From Mauremys mutica (taxonomy: Eukaryota; Chordata; Testudines; Geoemydidae): a stretch of DNA of 64,000 nucleotides. The stretch's first letter is position 1. Each line of letters starts with the position of its first letter. The notes beneath the pieces are model-generated. The model had not been told where the DNA came from. It saw only the letters and a program-made list of their open reading frames with translations, and did no database searches. Below, one piece after another: positions 13,101-23,499 of the stretch. Location: positions 274,766,045 to 274,830,044 of the forward strand of contig NC_059072.1 in assembly GCF_020497125.1 (NCBI RefSeq), read 5' to 3'. Position numbers and translations under genes: made by a program.

Positions 13101-16100
13101 TATTTAATTGACGATAAAACTAACACAAAGTTTGGTGTTCAAAACAATTTATAAAAACAGCTAGAAATTACATGGGTGAATGTTCTGAAATTAATGTGAA
13201 AGAAAGACAGAAAGAATTTGGACCCCAAAAAAGAAAATCTGTCCCAAAAGCACAATTATGAATATATGATGTTGCATCAGTATGCTAAACAGTTGGCAAA
13301 ATACTGAATATAGAAGATAGATAAAGAAATCGTTTTGACTTGCTTTTATAAATAAATGTTATATATTATATTATCAGAATCCGTATGTTGATTCTAGCAC
13401 TTACATTTTAGAAATTAGGGTTCTTTTGCCTTTATTTCTTTTATAATGGATTTACATGAACTTTTGAAAGAAAATGTATAGCTATATGGCTCTTTCATCT
13501 CAGGAAACTCAACATATCTTGTCCAAAAGGGCAACAATTGGACAAAAAGGGGAAGTGAACTAAATGGCCTCATTAAAACAATTCTCAACTTAAAAAAAAA
13601 AAGGATTAATACATTTTTTTCTCTGACACTTTTACTTTTTTGATTAGCACTAACTCAGCAGATCATCATGCAGATGGTTTCACTGATCCTGCTAGCAAAA
13701 CAAAGGTCATATTTTCATACAAATAAATTGTTCCACAACCACAACTACCTCTGTGATCAGACATTCCATCGCCTATTTCTACCTATAATTTTCTTCAGAA
13801 AATTAATCATTGTAGCCTCTGCATGGGTAATCCCATTTCTATTAAGGTCTGAGTTATCAAATGTCCCTCTTAGTTGTATTTCAGGATACTTAATGAGTAA
13901 ATGATCTTTTTTGAAATTCATGTCTCTTTTAAGAATTCTTCTTCATGACTATGTGGCTGGAGGTTAATTGATTATGTTTAATTTTCCTCTCCAATAATGG
14001 CTCTCCTAATATTTTAATTTTTTTGCTATCTGTAGTTGGTGTAGGGCACTGAAGAGGATTACACTAATTATTCTGATTTTAGCATGTGGACTGTTAGAAT
14101 GTTTCCTGATCTCAAATATCAAGTGTATACAGAGAATATGGAGACAGCAGATTTACTGGCATCAGAAATAGCAGCATCAGGAACTCTGACATAAAAAGAA
14201 TGTTCAGGCATTTCTATCACCCAGGTCTCATAAATTCAAGCTGTTCCTGTGCATTTACACACTTGTGGATGCTGCCTCTTTGTGGCAGAATGCCATGTAA
14301 AATGTACCTTTCACATTAAGGACCAGATCCTGCATTCCTACTGAAACTACCCAAAACTCCCATCAACTTGAATTTTGGGTGCACAAGCAAAAAGTTTCAC
14401 ACTTGAAGGGCCACATATTGCCCTGAACATTCAGACGTTACTAAGAAAATCTCCTTCCGAGTCACTGTGCAAGTCAATGTGCTTAATTGTCTTCTCACTT
14501 GTAGCCATTTAACACCAGTGTAACTGCTGACTTTAATGGTTACTCCTGATTTACACCAGTGTAAATGAGAAGAGAATAAGGCCCTTTGGCTTTGGCAATG
14601 GTTCAAAGGAAGTTTTTTGCTCAATAAAAACTTCCGAATGAGACCTCAATCAGCACTTACATCTCTCATTGACTTCAATGACAGATATGCTGCAGATCAA
14701 GAGCAGTATACACCATAATGCCATGTGTTGTTCCTTTTGCAATAAAACAAGAAGGATCTCCTGTTCACATTTAAAATCCACATTTCAGTACATTGACCAA
14801 ACCGCCCAGAGTTATGTAGGGTCATGCACATTTGATTTTGTTTGTTTGGGTAGTGGAAGGCATGGTGGAAGGGAAGTACACATCCCAACATATCATTCAT
14901 CCTGAATTGCTGAAGGCCAGTTTAACACAAAAATAAAGACACATACTTTACATAAGTAGAAAAAGCAGCACAGAACAGAGCCCTTTTGCAAAACAGATGT
15001 ACTAGCAAATCCTGGCCAAACAATACCAAATATGATAACCTAAGAGATAAAGGTAAAAAAGAATGTGAAATATCACTTACCCTGATCCATATCTTAAATG
15101 AAGACTTTAGAAAGGAAAAAAACGTAAATATGGAACTATACTTTTAAGCATGTTCGTGATTCACATAGCAATGTCCAGTTCTGACCCATGTCAGGTACCT
15201 TGATAAATTACAATATATTGTGTTTTGAAAATAACCTGAAGAACGACACATCATATTATACTGTTAATTCCTTTTTGTTCAGACTTCATTGCTAGTACAG
15301 GCAGTTTCACATAGCAAAGTTTGATTTTGGCAAGATATCGTGAACTTCATGTAATCACTACTTGATGTCCTTACATTTGAAATAGTTATCAAGTGTTTAT
15401 TCAGAAATTATTTTTAAAAAATTACATGTGCTGGGATACATATGAGACACCAGTTGTCCCTTCTTACAGTGATGCTGAATTTATGGATATCCTTTTAATT
15501 GCCTGATGCCCAAAGGGGTAAAGACATTATATTAGAGATGTGTACAGTCCATCATTTGGTCTTTCAAAGTGCCAGTATACACATGGATCTGTACAAGTGC
15601 AATTGCATTTGACTAAACAATCAGAAATTGGCTACAACAGTAGTCAAATCATTATATTTTGGTTGAGTAATGAAAAGAAATAATTTTCCTGCTAAAATCA
15701 ACAATTTCCACATGTCCCTCACTAGTTTGTCCAACTAGTTGCCCTAGCAGGAGGCTCCTAACACAATATTCTTTTATCCTGACCAGATTGCTTGTCTTGG
15801 ATTGTCTTTTAAGATTTGGTCATAATTACTGTTAATTTTAGTAATTTAAAATGTCCTCCTGATACCACTTCAGCTTTGGAAATAAAGCTCTGCATGTAGT
15901 GCAACACTTCTGAGCAATTCACAGACTCTGGGCCTCATCCTGAAAAACAATTACACATCCATGTAACTTTACTTATGAGAACAGTTGCACTGACTATGGC
16001 CCCAGTCCTCCAAACTTTTGGGCATGTGGCTAACTTTACTTACTCACTGAAATCTATGGGACTTTACACCTAAGCAAAGTTTTTCATTTGCCTAAGTGTT

Positions 16101-16360
16101 TGCAGGATGCGTGCCTATGCCAAGACTACTTTCATGAATAGAGTTACGTGGGTATGTAAGTATTTGCAAGACTGGGCCCTAAAATAGTGAAGGAAAGAGA
16201 AATGCTAATGTACATATAAAAATAGGTGCTACAATAAAATATTTTATAGTTCATCAATAAGTTATTTTCACTAACCAGTTATGGATCATATATCTCTGCC
16301 CTCTTTAATGATTTGTCCACATCTCTGGTGATCTTTTTTAAAGATCATAATATATATATT
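10119..16360. other. Gene-free AT-rich DNA with scattered ancient repeats
   Basis: No gene recognised. It holds short palindromic copies with GTCAATG motifs (about 11285-11396, 14326-14388, 14483-14584), a possible CORE-SINE/L3 tail near 12085-12150 (GTTCTAGGAGCTGTACAGGC), and a larger foldback at 15931-16185. Open frames are all under 80 codons. Confidence 0.6.
15931..16185. repeat. Two palindromic units of the CCTGCAAACAC family
   Basis: GGGCCTCATCCTG at the left and GACTGGGCCC at the right bracket repeated phrases: ATGTAACTTTACTTATG, GGCTAACTTTACTTACTC, GTGTTTGCAGGATG and GTAAGTATTTGCAAGACTGG. It looks like two adjacent copies of the repeat at 267 and 6209. Confidence 0.5.
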
Positions 16361-16904
16361 TTTAATTCAAAAGTCCAGAAAGCATACAAACACATCCTTT
16401 AAAAAAGGAAACCTTGTATTAAATCGGGTGTGCAAATCTTTCCTTAAAAGCCATTTAAACTCACCCAGAGCTAAAAGGGGAAAATGTGCGCTGCACTCTT
16501 CAACCAAAGAGAAAATAAAATTAAGCAATGCCTGTCCAACAAAATGATAGTGACTATAACTTTTGTACTTGTAACCCGCACAATCCAACCTAAGTAAACC
16601 CTCTTTCCCCCTCCCCAACACACAGACACACAAACACACAAGAGCAAGTGTTGTGCCCAGTTTACACCATAGATTGTTTCCTACTTGTAAAAATAAAAAT
16701 GAAACAGCACACCCTTTCAGTATCATTCCCCGAAGCTGAAAATCCTGTGCCAAGGCACTTCACCCTACAACAAAATGAGTTAAAGGGGGGAGGGAGGGGG
16801 TTCAGCATTTGTGTTTCTTTCTTTTGTGTGTGGTTGTTAAATACAAATACTCTAGAGAAGGAGGAGGAGTCGCTGTGGTTGTTGGGGGGGGAGAGAGGGA
16901 TTTC
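16361..16904 (-). other. SLITRK5: Probable SLITRK5 3' UTR (proximal part)
   Basis: Sequence immediately after the stop codon on the minus strand. An ATTAAA variant poly(A) signal lies at 16361-16366 and a canonical AATAAA at 15396-15401 (minus strand). Either could end the transcript. Only positions relative to the stop support this. Confidence 0.4.
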
Positions 16905-19742
16905 TCAGAACTGGCTGAATGTGGTCTGTTTTTCCAGCACTTCGAGGTAGTCCGGCTCTGCGTTTAGTTTTGCTTTTAACTCCAGATACTCGTTCCTGTT
17001 GGGCTCTACATAGACAGTACTCGGGGTGCTGTAGAGCACCGTCTCCCGGAGCCTGCTGTCCCCCGCCCCGGGGTGCAAGTACTGATGGGGCCGCATAAGG
17101 TCATAGTTGGGCGTGTAGGTGTAGGCGGCGGGGAACTTGGGGTAATCGGGGAGATTATTGCCGGGGGTGCCCAGCGAGGAGGAGGAGTGTTTGTCGGGCT
17201 CCAAAATGCCCCGGTAAAAGCGATCGGCGTCTTGCACCGGGGAGAGCAGCTCTTCCCGGGGCTCGATGGTGCTGACGCTGTAAGTGGGGCTCCGCAGGGG
17301 CTCCTCCTCCCCCCCCGGGGGCGGCGGGGGCGGCGGCGGCCCTTGCTGCAAGTGGTGGTTGCTGTAGGTGACCTTGAGCTCGTGCAGGTCTTTGTAATCC
17401 TCGCCCGCGTTGCCCTCCCGGGAGCGGTAGATGGGGTTCTTGCACATGTGGCCCAGCGGGTGCGGGATGTACTCGTACACGTGGCCGGCGGGGGTCTTCA
17501 CCTTGGGCAGGGCCGGGCCGCCGCCGCGCGGGTGGCGGGGCGGCTGCGGCGCCGGGTGGTGGTGGTGGCCGCTGCCGTAGACGCTGTACTGCATGTTGAA
17601 GGAGCTCACGTCGGAGTTGTTGGCGCTGGCCGGGTCGCCCTGGCCCTTCTTCCGGCGCTTCATCACCAGCACGAAGAGCCCCGCCGCCACGAACACCGAC
17701 ATGATGAACACCAGCAGCAGGCTCAGGATCAGCACCGACAGCGGCACCGACGACGAGGGGGGTCCGCCCCCGCCGCCCGAGGGCGCCGCGCCCCCCGCCG
17801 CGCCCGTGCTGTTGAGCCGCACGGTGGAGGAGAAAAGGGTGGTCCCGCCCGGCAGCTGGATGGAGGAGGGGGTAGGGGTGGAGACGATGATGTCCGAGTA
17901 GTCCGGGCACAGCAGCTCCGACCTGATGGTCCGCATGTCGCTCTGGGCGAACTTCTTGGGCGACTCGCAGATGACCTGGTCCACCAGCACCCCGGTGTTG
18001 AGCTGCTCCAGCCACAGCTTCATGCCCACCACGTCGCAGGTGCAATCCCAGGGGTTCTCGTGCAGGTCGATCTGCAGCAGGGATTTCAGCTGGTCCAGCA
18101 CCCCGCTCACAGGCAGGTAGGAGAAGTGGTTGCTCCTCAGGCTCAGCCTGTAGAGAGTCAGGCCGGAAAAAATGCTGGCGGGCAAAGATCTCAGCAGGTT
18201 GTTGTTCAAAAACAAGAGCTGGAGGTTGGGGACTGACTCAAAGGTTCCTGCCTCGATGTCCCGGATGATGTTGTACTGCAGGAAGAGATACTGCAGGCTC
18301 TGCAGCCCGTAGAACAGCTCCGGACTCAGCCGCTCGATCCGGTTCCCGTTCAGGTAGAGCCTTCTCAAATTAGTTAGATCCCCAAAGGCCCGGTCCTGAA
18401 TAACCGAGATCCGGTTGTTGCCCAGGTGCAACAAATCCAGCCCGGTGGCGTCGAGAAAATCCGCCCTGCGCACCAGGGCGATGTAGTTCTCGGTCAGATA
18501 CATCTTCTTGGGGTTGTAGGGTTTGGGCTGTAGCTCGGAGATACTTTCGATCTTCCTCTCCTGGCAATTGACATTGAGGCCCAGGTCGGATATCTGCAGG
18601 TTGCAAGTGCAGGCGGTGGGACACTCCAAAGGCACCGGGGATTTGGTCTGGTAGGCGATGCTGGGGCCGTAATTGCTGTATCCCAGGTCTTTGGAGGGCA
18701 GGCGGGAGGTGGGGCGCACCCTGGTTTTGTTTGGTTGACGGGTCCCTTTAGGGGGCTTCAAGGGGGATTTGTAAACAGCCGAGGAAGAAGTGGCCACGGA
18801 GTTGACCGAGGCCGGGGTAGTGTGGAAATACCCTGTGGTGCTCAAAGGTGTCTGCGGTCGCATTTCATAATCCGAGATGAGTCTCCTAGGGCAAAGCTCC
18901 TGCTTGGAGACTTCATCCAAGTCTCGGCCGTGCAAGCGGAAAGGGGTTTCACAAACCACGTCCCCCACTAGAGCCGAGTAGGAGATACTGTCTAGCCAAT
19001 CCTTCAGAGCGATCAACTCGCAAGAGCAATTCCATGGGTTCTCCTCCAGCTGCAGCTCCACCACTTTATCCATGTGCTGCAAAAGGCCCAGGAAGGGCAG
19101 GAGCTTCAGCCGGTTACCCCTCAAGTCCAGGTGAGTTAAGGGCACAAAACGGAAAAGGTTGTTGGGCAAACTGGAGAGGAGGTTATCATTGAGGATCAGC
19201 ACCTGCAGCAAATGCAGTTTGCTGAAAGCATTGGGTTCAATAGTGCTGATGTAATTATAATCGACTTGTAGATACTCCAAACTCTCCAGACCAAGGAAAG
19301 TGTCATCCCTTAATAGTTCCAGCTTGTTATTGTTCAGGTGCAGCCTCCTTAAGCCCCGCAGACCATGAAAGGCCCCCGTTTCGATGTCTTGTATGTCATT
19401 GCTCCCTAGATGCAAAATCGAAGCCCCAGTGTAATTAACAAACTGGTTTGGGTAGAGTCTGTTCAAAAGGTTCCCAGATAACAAGAGGTGATAGACAGGG
19501 AATCTTGGTGGGCTGATCTCGAAAAGGCTGATGATCCCTCTGTTTTCACAGCTCACCGTTAAGATGCTGTCCTTTTCCTCGCAAGGACACGCCTTATCGC
19601 AGATTTCCCCATAATACTCGATGCTTTCTGCCCACGACAGGACTAGCGATGTTAAAGCAACCGCTATCGTCTGCAGCATCCAGATATGCATTTTTTTGTT
19701 GGGGTCCTGTTCCAAAGTTACTGTAGAGCAGCAAGCATACAT
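16905..19742 (-). CDS. SLITRK5: SLIT and NTRK-like protein 5 (SLITRK5), complete single-exon CDS
   Basis: Encodes a 945-residue type I neuronal membrane protein that, from family knowledge, acts as a synaptic adhesion molecule and modulates Trk signalling. A signal peptide lies at about 18-39. The first LRR block has N-cap cysteines near 48-65, repeats at about 83-235 and a C-cap from NPWNCSC (about 235) to C284. A Thr/Ser/Pro-rich linker precedes the second block: N-cap 374-393, repeats 412-560, C-cap 563-612. The transmembrane helix is about 667-694, followed by KRRKK. The cytoplasmic tail ends in NEYLELKAKL and DYLEVLEKQTTFSQF, the family's tyrosine motifs. N-terminus, linker and tail match SLITRK5 rather than the other five paralogues. 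The frame opens 25 codons further upstream, but those codons cross a splice acceptor and are intronic; the MYACC start matches the MHTCC-type start of the mammalian protein. No frameshift or internal stop is present. Length is close to the human protein (about 958). Confidence 0.97.
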   Translation of the reverse strand: MYACCSTVTLEQDPNKKMHIWMLQTIAVALTSLVLSWAESIEYYGEICDKACPCEEKDSILTVSCENRGIISLFEISPPRFPVYHLLLSGNLLNRLYPNQFVNYTGASILHLGSNDIQDIETGAFHGLRGLRRLHLNNNKLELLRDDTFLGLESLEYLQVDYNYISTIEPNAFSKLHLLQVLILNDNLLSSLPNNLFRFVPLTHLDLRGNRLKLLPFLGLLQHMDKVVELQLEENPWNCSCELIALKDWLDSISYSALVGDVVCETPFRLHGRDLDEVSKQELCPRRLISDYEMRPQTPLSTTGYFHTTPASVNSVATSSSAVYKSPLKPPKGTRQPNKTRVRPTSRLPSKDLGYSNYGPSIAYQTKSPVPLECPTACTCNLQISDLGLNVNCQERKIESISELQPKPYNPKKMYLTENYIALVRRADFLDATGLDLLHLGNNRISVIQDRAFGDLTNLRRLYLNGNRIERLSPELFYGLQSLQYLFLQYNIIRDIEAGTFESVPNLQLLFLNNNLLRSLPASIFSGLTLYRLSLRSNHFSYLPVSGVLDQLKSLLQIDLHENPWDCTCDVVGMKLWLEQLNTGVLVDQVICESPKKFAQSDMRTIRSELLCPDYSDIIVSTPTPSSIQLPGGTTLFSSTVRLNSTGAAGGAAPSGGGGGPPSSSVPLSVLILSLLLVFIMSVFVAAGLFVLVMKRRKKGQGDPASANNSDVSSFNMQYSVYGSGHHHHPAPQPPRHPRGGGPALPKVKTPAGHVYEYIPHPLGHMCKNPIYRSREGNAGEDYKDLHELKVTYSNHHLQQGPPPPPPPPGGEEEPLRSPTYSVSTIEPREELLSPVQDADRFYRGILEPDKHSSSSLGTPGNNLPDYPKFPAAYTYTPNYDLMRPHQYLHPGAGDSRLRETVLYSTPSTVYVEPNRNEYLELKAKLNAEPDYLEVLEKQTTFSQF

Positions 19743-19750
19743 TTTAACTC

Positions 19751-19752
19751 CT
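19751..19752 (-). promoter_or_regulatory. SLITRK5: 3' splice acceptor of the SLITRK5 coding exon
   Basis: On the minus strand a pyrimidine-rich tract (TTTTCTCTTCTTGCCCTTA) runs into CAG, after which the exon begins at 19750, eight bases before the ATG. This fits the known two-exon layout with a non-coding exon 1, and it fixes the start codon by excluding the upstream in-frame methionine. Confidence 0.85.
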
Positions 19753-21995
19753 GTAAGGGCAAGAAGAGAAAAGAAAACAACATAATAGCATGAAGATTTG
19801 AAATATAAACCAAGCACAAAGTTTTCATGTATTTATTTTAGCGTGGGGGTGGGTGGAGAAGGTTGCTATTAAAAATAAAATTTTGTCATTTCTAATTCCA
19901 AGTGATTTAAAACCTGGATAATATTGGATCTGCTTGAAAGGACGATGTGGCAACTCCTAGTGAGTTAAACGTCTGTTGTATTTTTAAAAGGTAAGGTCAC
20001 ACTGGAAACCGTTCTGTTTCTATTCATATGTGCTACATTTCAGTGTTTCGTCGGATTTTTTTTCATGACCGGCCTCATAAATATACATAAAATGGCTGTC
20101 AGTTCGGTTTCACGGTTCTAATTTAAAAGAAAAGAAGCACCATTTTATGAGGTTTCCCATCTCAGCCCTATTACCCACCCCCCTTTCTTCCTTTCAGAAC
20201 CTCTGAAGCGAACAGCGCACTGCTAAGGTCTTTCCCCACTTTTAGAGACACAAGGTGCTACCGTGATTATTTTTAACCATTGCTGGAAATGCCATTGTCG
20301 GAATTCCAAAGAAAAACCTGAGATATGTACATTAATTCAACACATAGAATCCTGTTGGGTCCCCCAAATCACCTCTTTCCTAAAACGGTCAATGGTTGTA
20401 TATATATGCATTAAAAAAAAAAACAAAACATAACTTTTGTGATGGACTTCTCCGGCAATGCAATGAATTACATCCACCGTGTAACTGAATGCACTTACTA
20501 GCTCTCTTTAGCAATAGTATTCATGTTTTGCATCTTCACTCACATAAGTAACCGTACTCGGTTGATATTTATGAACACACGTACAGCGAGCGCGAGAGAG
20601 AATTAAAGGGGACGTTTGAGCCACTCACCCAAAATTTGTGAAAAAAAATATAAAACGTGAAGATCGTCTTCGCAGGCTCAGCCATAACTGGCATATTTAC
20701 TGTTTATTCCCAATGTTTTTGTAAAACTAGCCTAATAGAAGCGGAGAGATCTAACTAGGTCTCATGGAAATATACAATCGCCAACACTCCAAGCATTGGA
20801 GATGCTGATTATAAGCAAGGATGGCTGTCAGTGCTCTTCATTCTTTAGGGGAGAAGACACCCGAACTGATTGAAAGCCAACGGGGGAAAAAAAATCCTAC
20901 CATTGACCTACGTCAGTGATTTAATACCCGAATTTTATCTAGCAGTAAACAAATCCGATTTTCTTTCTCCCTTGCAGTCTGTCTCCTTGCCGCTTTCTCC
21001 TACTTCTACTTGTCTAAAAATAATATTAAGAGCCGGAATATGTACATTTGTGTGTGGGGTGGGGTGGGGTGGGGGTGGAGGGGAGACTAATAAGTCATTG
21101 AGACTGCATTTTCTACGGTCAACCACCTCTGAGCGTCACTCCACACGGCAACACTCGCTTGGAGAAACGCACCCTAAAAATAAGTCTCATTACTGCAAGA
21201 CATCTCTTGTGGCAGCGAGTTCAACGCTGAAATCTAGCACTTGCAGCAGAGGGAGGGAAGCAGCAGGGAATCGGACGTCTTGGCGAACATAGATATAGAT
21301 ATAAAATTTCGACCAAACGTCTACCGGATCGAAATTACTGAAGACAAACGGCTTTACTGCATCAAAGCTGCATCAATCTTTCTAGTTATAGCATTTACCT
21401 TGCAAATTCTTTCTCAGCCCGAGCAGATCTATTCATCCATTAACCGCCTGATCTTCAAACCAAACCAAACCAAAAAAGAAAAAAGCCATTGCGAAACGTG
21501 CCCGGGCCGTACAGTATCAAACTCCCGGGCGTTTTGCAACTTTAATTCAGTTATGATTAGTAAAGGAGATAAATACAGTTTCCCCTCCCCCCTTCCTCCT
21601 TCAAGAAAACAACGGGGGGGGGGGGTGAGATCAAGAAAATAAAGTTGAATCTGTGCTATACAGGGCTGCGATCCTGCCTGAGAAGCCCGTCTGTGATGGC
21701 TGTGCGCCGCTCCTTGCCAGATCTCGGTGGAGGGTCACAGTTTGCGGGGGAGCTTTCCCCCAAAGAGTTCAAACCCTAGCTCACCGCACTGCACGGCCGG
21801 CCCTAGGCAGCCTTCAGTACCGCCGACAGCAGCAGCAGCAGCCGCCGGACACCGCCACCTAACTGAGCAGCACCCGAGCCGGGAGAAATCCTGTTCCAAA
21901 GGGGGGAAGGGGAGGAGTTGCGGAGGAGGGGGGCGATTGGGAAGCCACGAAAAGACACAGACAGGAAGGGGGTGGGGGAGTCAACCCCGATACTT
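19753..21995 (-). other. SLITRK5: Probable SLITRK5 5' intron
   Basis: Interval between the acceptor at 19751-19752 and the candidate donor at 21996-21997. It contains no convincing ORF. A GGGGT-repeat tract (about 21055-21085) and a 12-base G run (21614-21625) are present. Another GTAAGT donor-like site lies near 20495, so exon 1 could end elsewhere. Confidence 0.5.
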
Positions 21996-21997
21996 AC
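21996..21997 (-). promoter_or_regulatory. SLITRK5: Candidate 5' splice donor ending SLITRK5 exon 1
   Basis: The minus strand reads GGCTCA|GTAAGTATC, a near-ideal donor in the 3' part of the CpG island. Pairing it with the acceptor at 19751 gives an intron of about 2.25 kb. Exon 1 would end at 21998 and extend to higher coordinates; its 5' end cannot be read from the sequence. Confidence 0.5.
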
Positions 21998-22257
21998 TGA
22001 GCCTGAAATCTCCAGGGCCCAAGCATTGTTGCAACCCACCCAGCTGCCTGCTTGGGGTGTGCGCTGCGTGCGAGCCGCCCGGGCGAAGGAGAGCGGCGGC
22101 GGGGCTCGCAGACGGGAAGGCTGGAGAAGGAGCGCACGCACACGGCGCCCCCCGCCCAGGCTGCGCCGAGCCCCCGCGGCACACACACATCGAGCGCGGC
22201 GGCGGCGGCGGTGCCAAGGGCTGGCTCCCGAAGCTGCTCTCAGCGCTCTCCCCGCGA

Positions 22258-22440
22258 CCAGAGAGTGGGGGGGGGAGGGGCGAACAAGAGAGAGGGAGCG
22301 GGGGGCGGGGAACGGAGGAGAGAGGCGGGCAAGTGGAGGGTGCAGAGAGCGGAGCGGTGGGGGGGGGACTGGGGGAGGAGAGGAAGCGGGTGAGGGGCGC
22401 ACAAAGAGGGAGGGTAGGAGGAAGGTGGGGGGATGTCTGC
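22258..22440 (+). other. Purine-rich, G-quadruplex-prone tract in the CpG island
   Basis: Almost continuous G/A on the plus strand with many runs of three or more G, including runs of eight and nine. Because SLITRK5 is transcribed from the minus strand, the G-rich strand would be the template and the transcript would be pyrimidine-rich. Such tracts can form G-quadruplexes or triplex DNA; that is an inference from composition. Confidence 0.5.
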
Positions 22441-23307
22441 ACACTGGGGGCTAACGGAGGGACCAGGAGGCTGCTCCCTTTCCGCCTCTCGCTGCCAGGC
22501 TGCGGGGCAGCCAGCTCCGCAGGGCGCCACACACGGACTCACATGCCGATACAAGAAGCCGCCGCGCCGCGTCTGCCCCCGCCCCCGGCGCGCACTCCCC
22601 GCGCTCCCCCTGCCCACGGGGAGGCACAACTTTCTCCCGGCTCCGCAGCCGCTTCCAGCTTCCTCCTGCCCCCCGCCCAGCCGAGACCCGGCCTCCTGGT
22701 TTGCTCCCCCGCCTCACACCATTGTCCGCCGGCCGGTCCCCCCCGCCGGCTGAGACCCAGACTGGCCGGGGAGGGTGCGCGGCGCCGCGCGCCCGGGTTG
22801 AATCTTCCCCTTCTTGGTCTGGCGGCGCGCGCCGAGCATGGTAGTGTGCAGCCGGGGGGAGCGGGGAGCCCGGCCCCCGCGGCTGCCTCCTGCAGAGCCC
22901 CCGCCGCGGACCGGGCTCCGGCTGCTGCAGCTGCTCCTCCTGCGTGGTGTCTGGCAGCCTCCGCTGCATCGGCTTCTTTAGAAGGCAGCGAGGGAGTTGG
23001 GGCAGCGGACGGGGGCTGCTGGGCACCGTCCTTAAGATCGGGAGGCTCCCCCCTCGCCCTCCTGCCGCCAGCAAAAGGCAGGTGGGGGCCGACCTGCCGC
23101 AGAGAACGGCCCTGTCCTGTCCTGTCCGTCGCGGGCACGAGGCGCTGTGCGAGTGCGGGTGATTGTGCCCGCTAAGCCATTTCAACGGCAAGGGGCATGG
23201 GGCCGGGGCCGGGGCTCCGACACTTGCTCATTGTGGAGCTGCCGGCTGAGCAAAGCTGCGGCAGACATGGTGGAGCTGGGGGAAGGCAGAGCAGTGAGGC
23301 CCCGTGG

Positions 23308-23321
23308 CCAATAGATGGCAG
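23308..23321 (+). promoter_or_regulatory. CTCF-like core motif with an overlapping CCAAT box
   Basis: CCAATAGATGGCAG matches the CTCF core (CCASYAGRKGGCRS) with one deviation, at position 4. It is followed by TGCAGGGCGG, and the preceding GGCCAAT supplies a possible NF-Y CCAAT box. It lies at the outer edge of the CpG island, upstream of the inferred SLITRK5 start, a usual place for CTCF. Confidence 0.4.
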
Positions 23322-23499
23322 TGCAGGGCGGCAGATCGGCTTGCTCCTGGAATGCCGCGGAAGAAGCCAAAGCAGCTTCTAGATATTATTTCTGGGCATG
23401 GGAATCAGCCTTGCAGAGTATGTCCCGAACGTAGCACAAGCGTAAGACTTTGCAGCCAGCGCCAGAACTGAAGGAGGGAGGGGAGGAAATAATATGCCA

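Larger units (their letters stand above)
21630..23480 (-). promoter_or_regulatory. SLITRK5: CpG island, probable SLITRK5 promoter and first exon
   Basis: About 1.8 kb of very GC- and CpG-rich DNA in an AT-rich surround, located 2-4 kb upstream of the SLITRK5 ATG on its coding strand. Long open frames occur on both strands here (up to 482 codons on plus) but have Pro/Arg/Gly/Ala-rich, domain-free translations, as expected where stop codons are rare. No TATA box is evident on the minus strand, as is common for CpG-island promoters. A divergent plus-strand non-coding transcript is possible but not shown. Confidence 0.75.

Noticed and set aside
16367..16753. 128-codon minus-strand ORF just downstream of the SLITRK5 stop
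   Set aside because: It lies in the likely 3' UTR, has no recognisable domain or upstream signals, and its Leu/Cys/Val runs derive from CA/GT-rich sequence.
17155..18045. 296-codon minus-strand ORF overlapping SLITRK5 in another frame
   Set aside because: An out-of-frame reading of the same GC-rich coding DNA, dominated by Arg, Pro, Ala and Gly.
17073..18236. 387-codon plus-strand ORF opposite SLITRK5
   Set aside because: It is an antisense shadow of the GC-rich SLITRK5 tail; the translation is Val/Gly/Arg/His-rich without any domain.
21727..23191. Several long ORFs (up to 482 codons) on both strands of the CpG island
   Set aside because: Stop codons are rare at this GC content; the frames overlap each other on both strands, lack domains, and have CpG-driven Pro/Arg/Gly/Ala composition.
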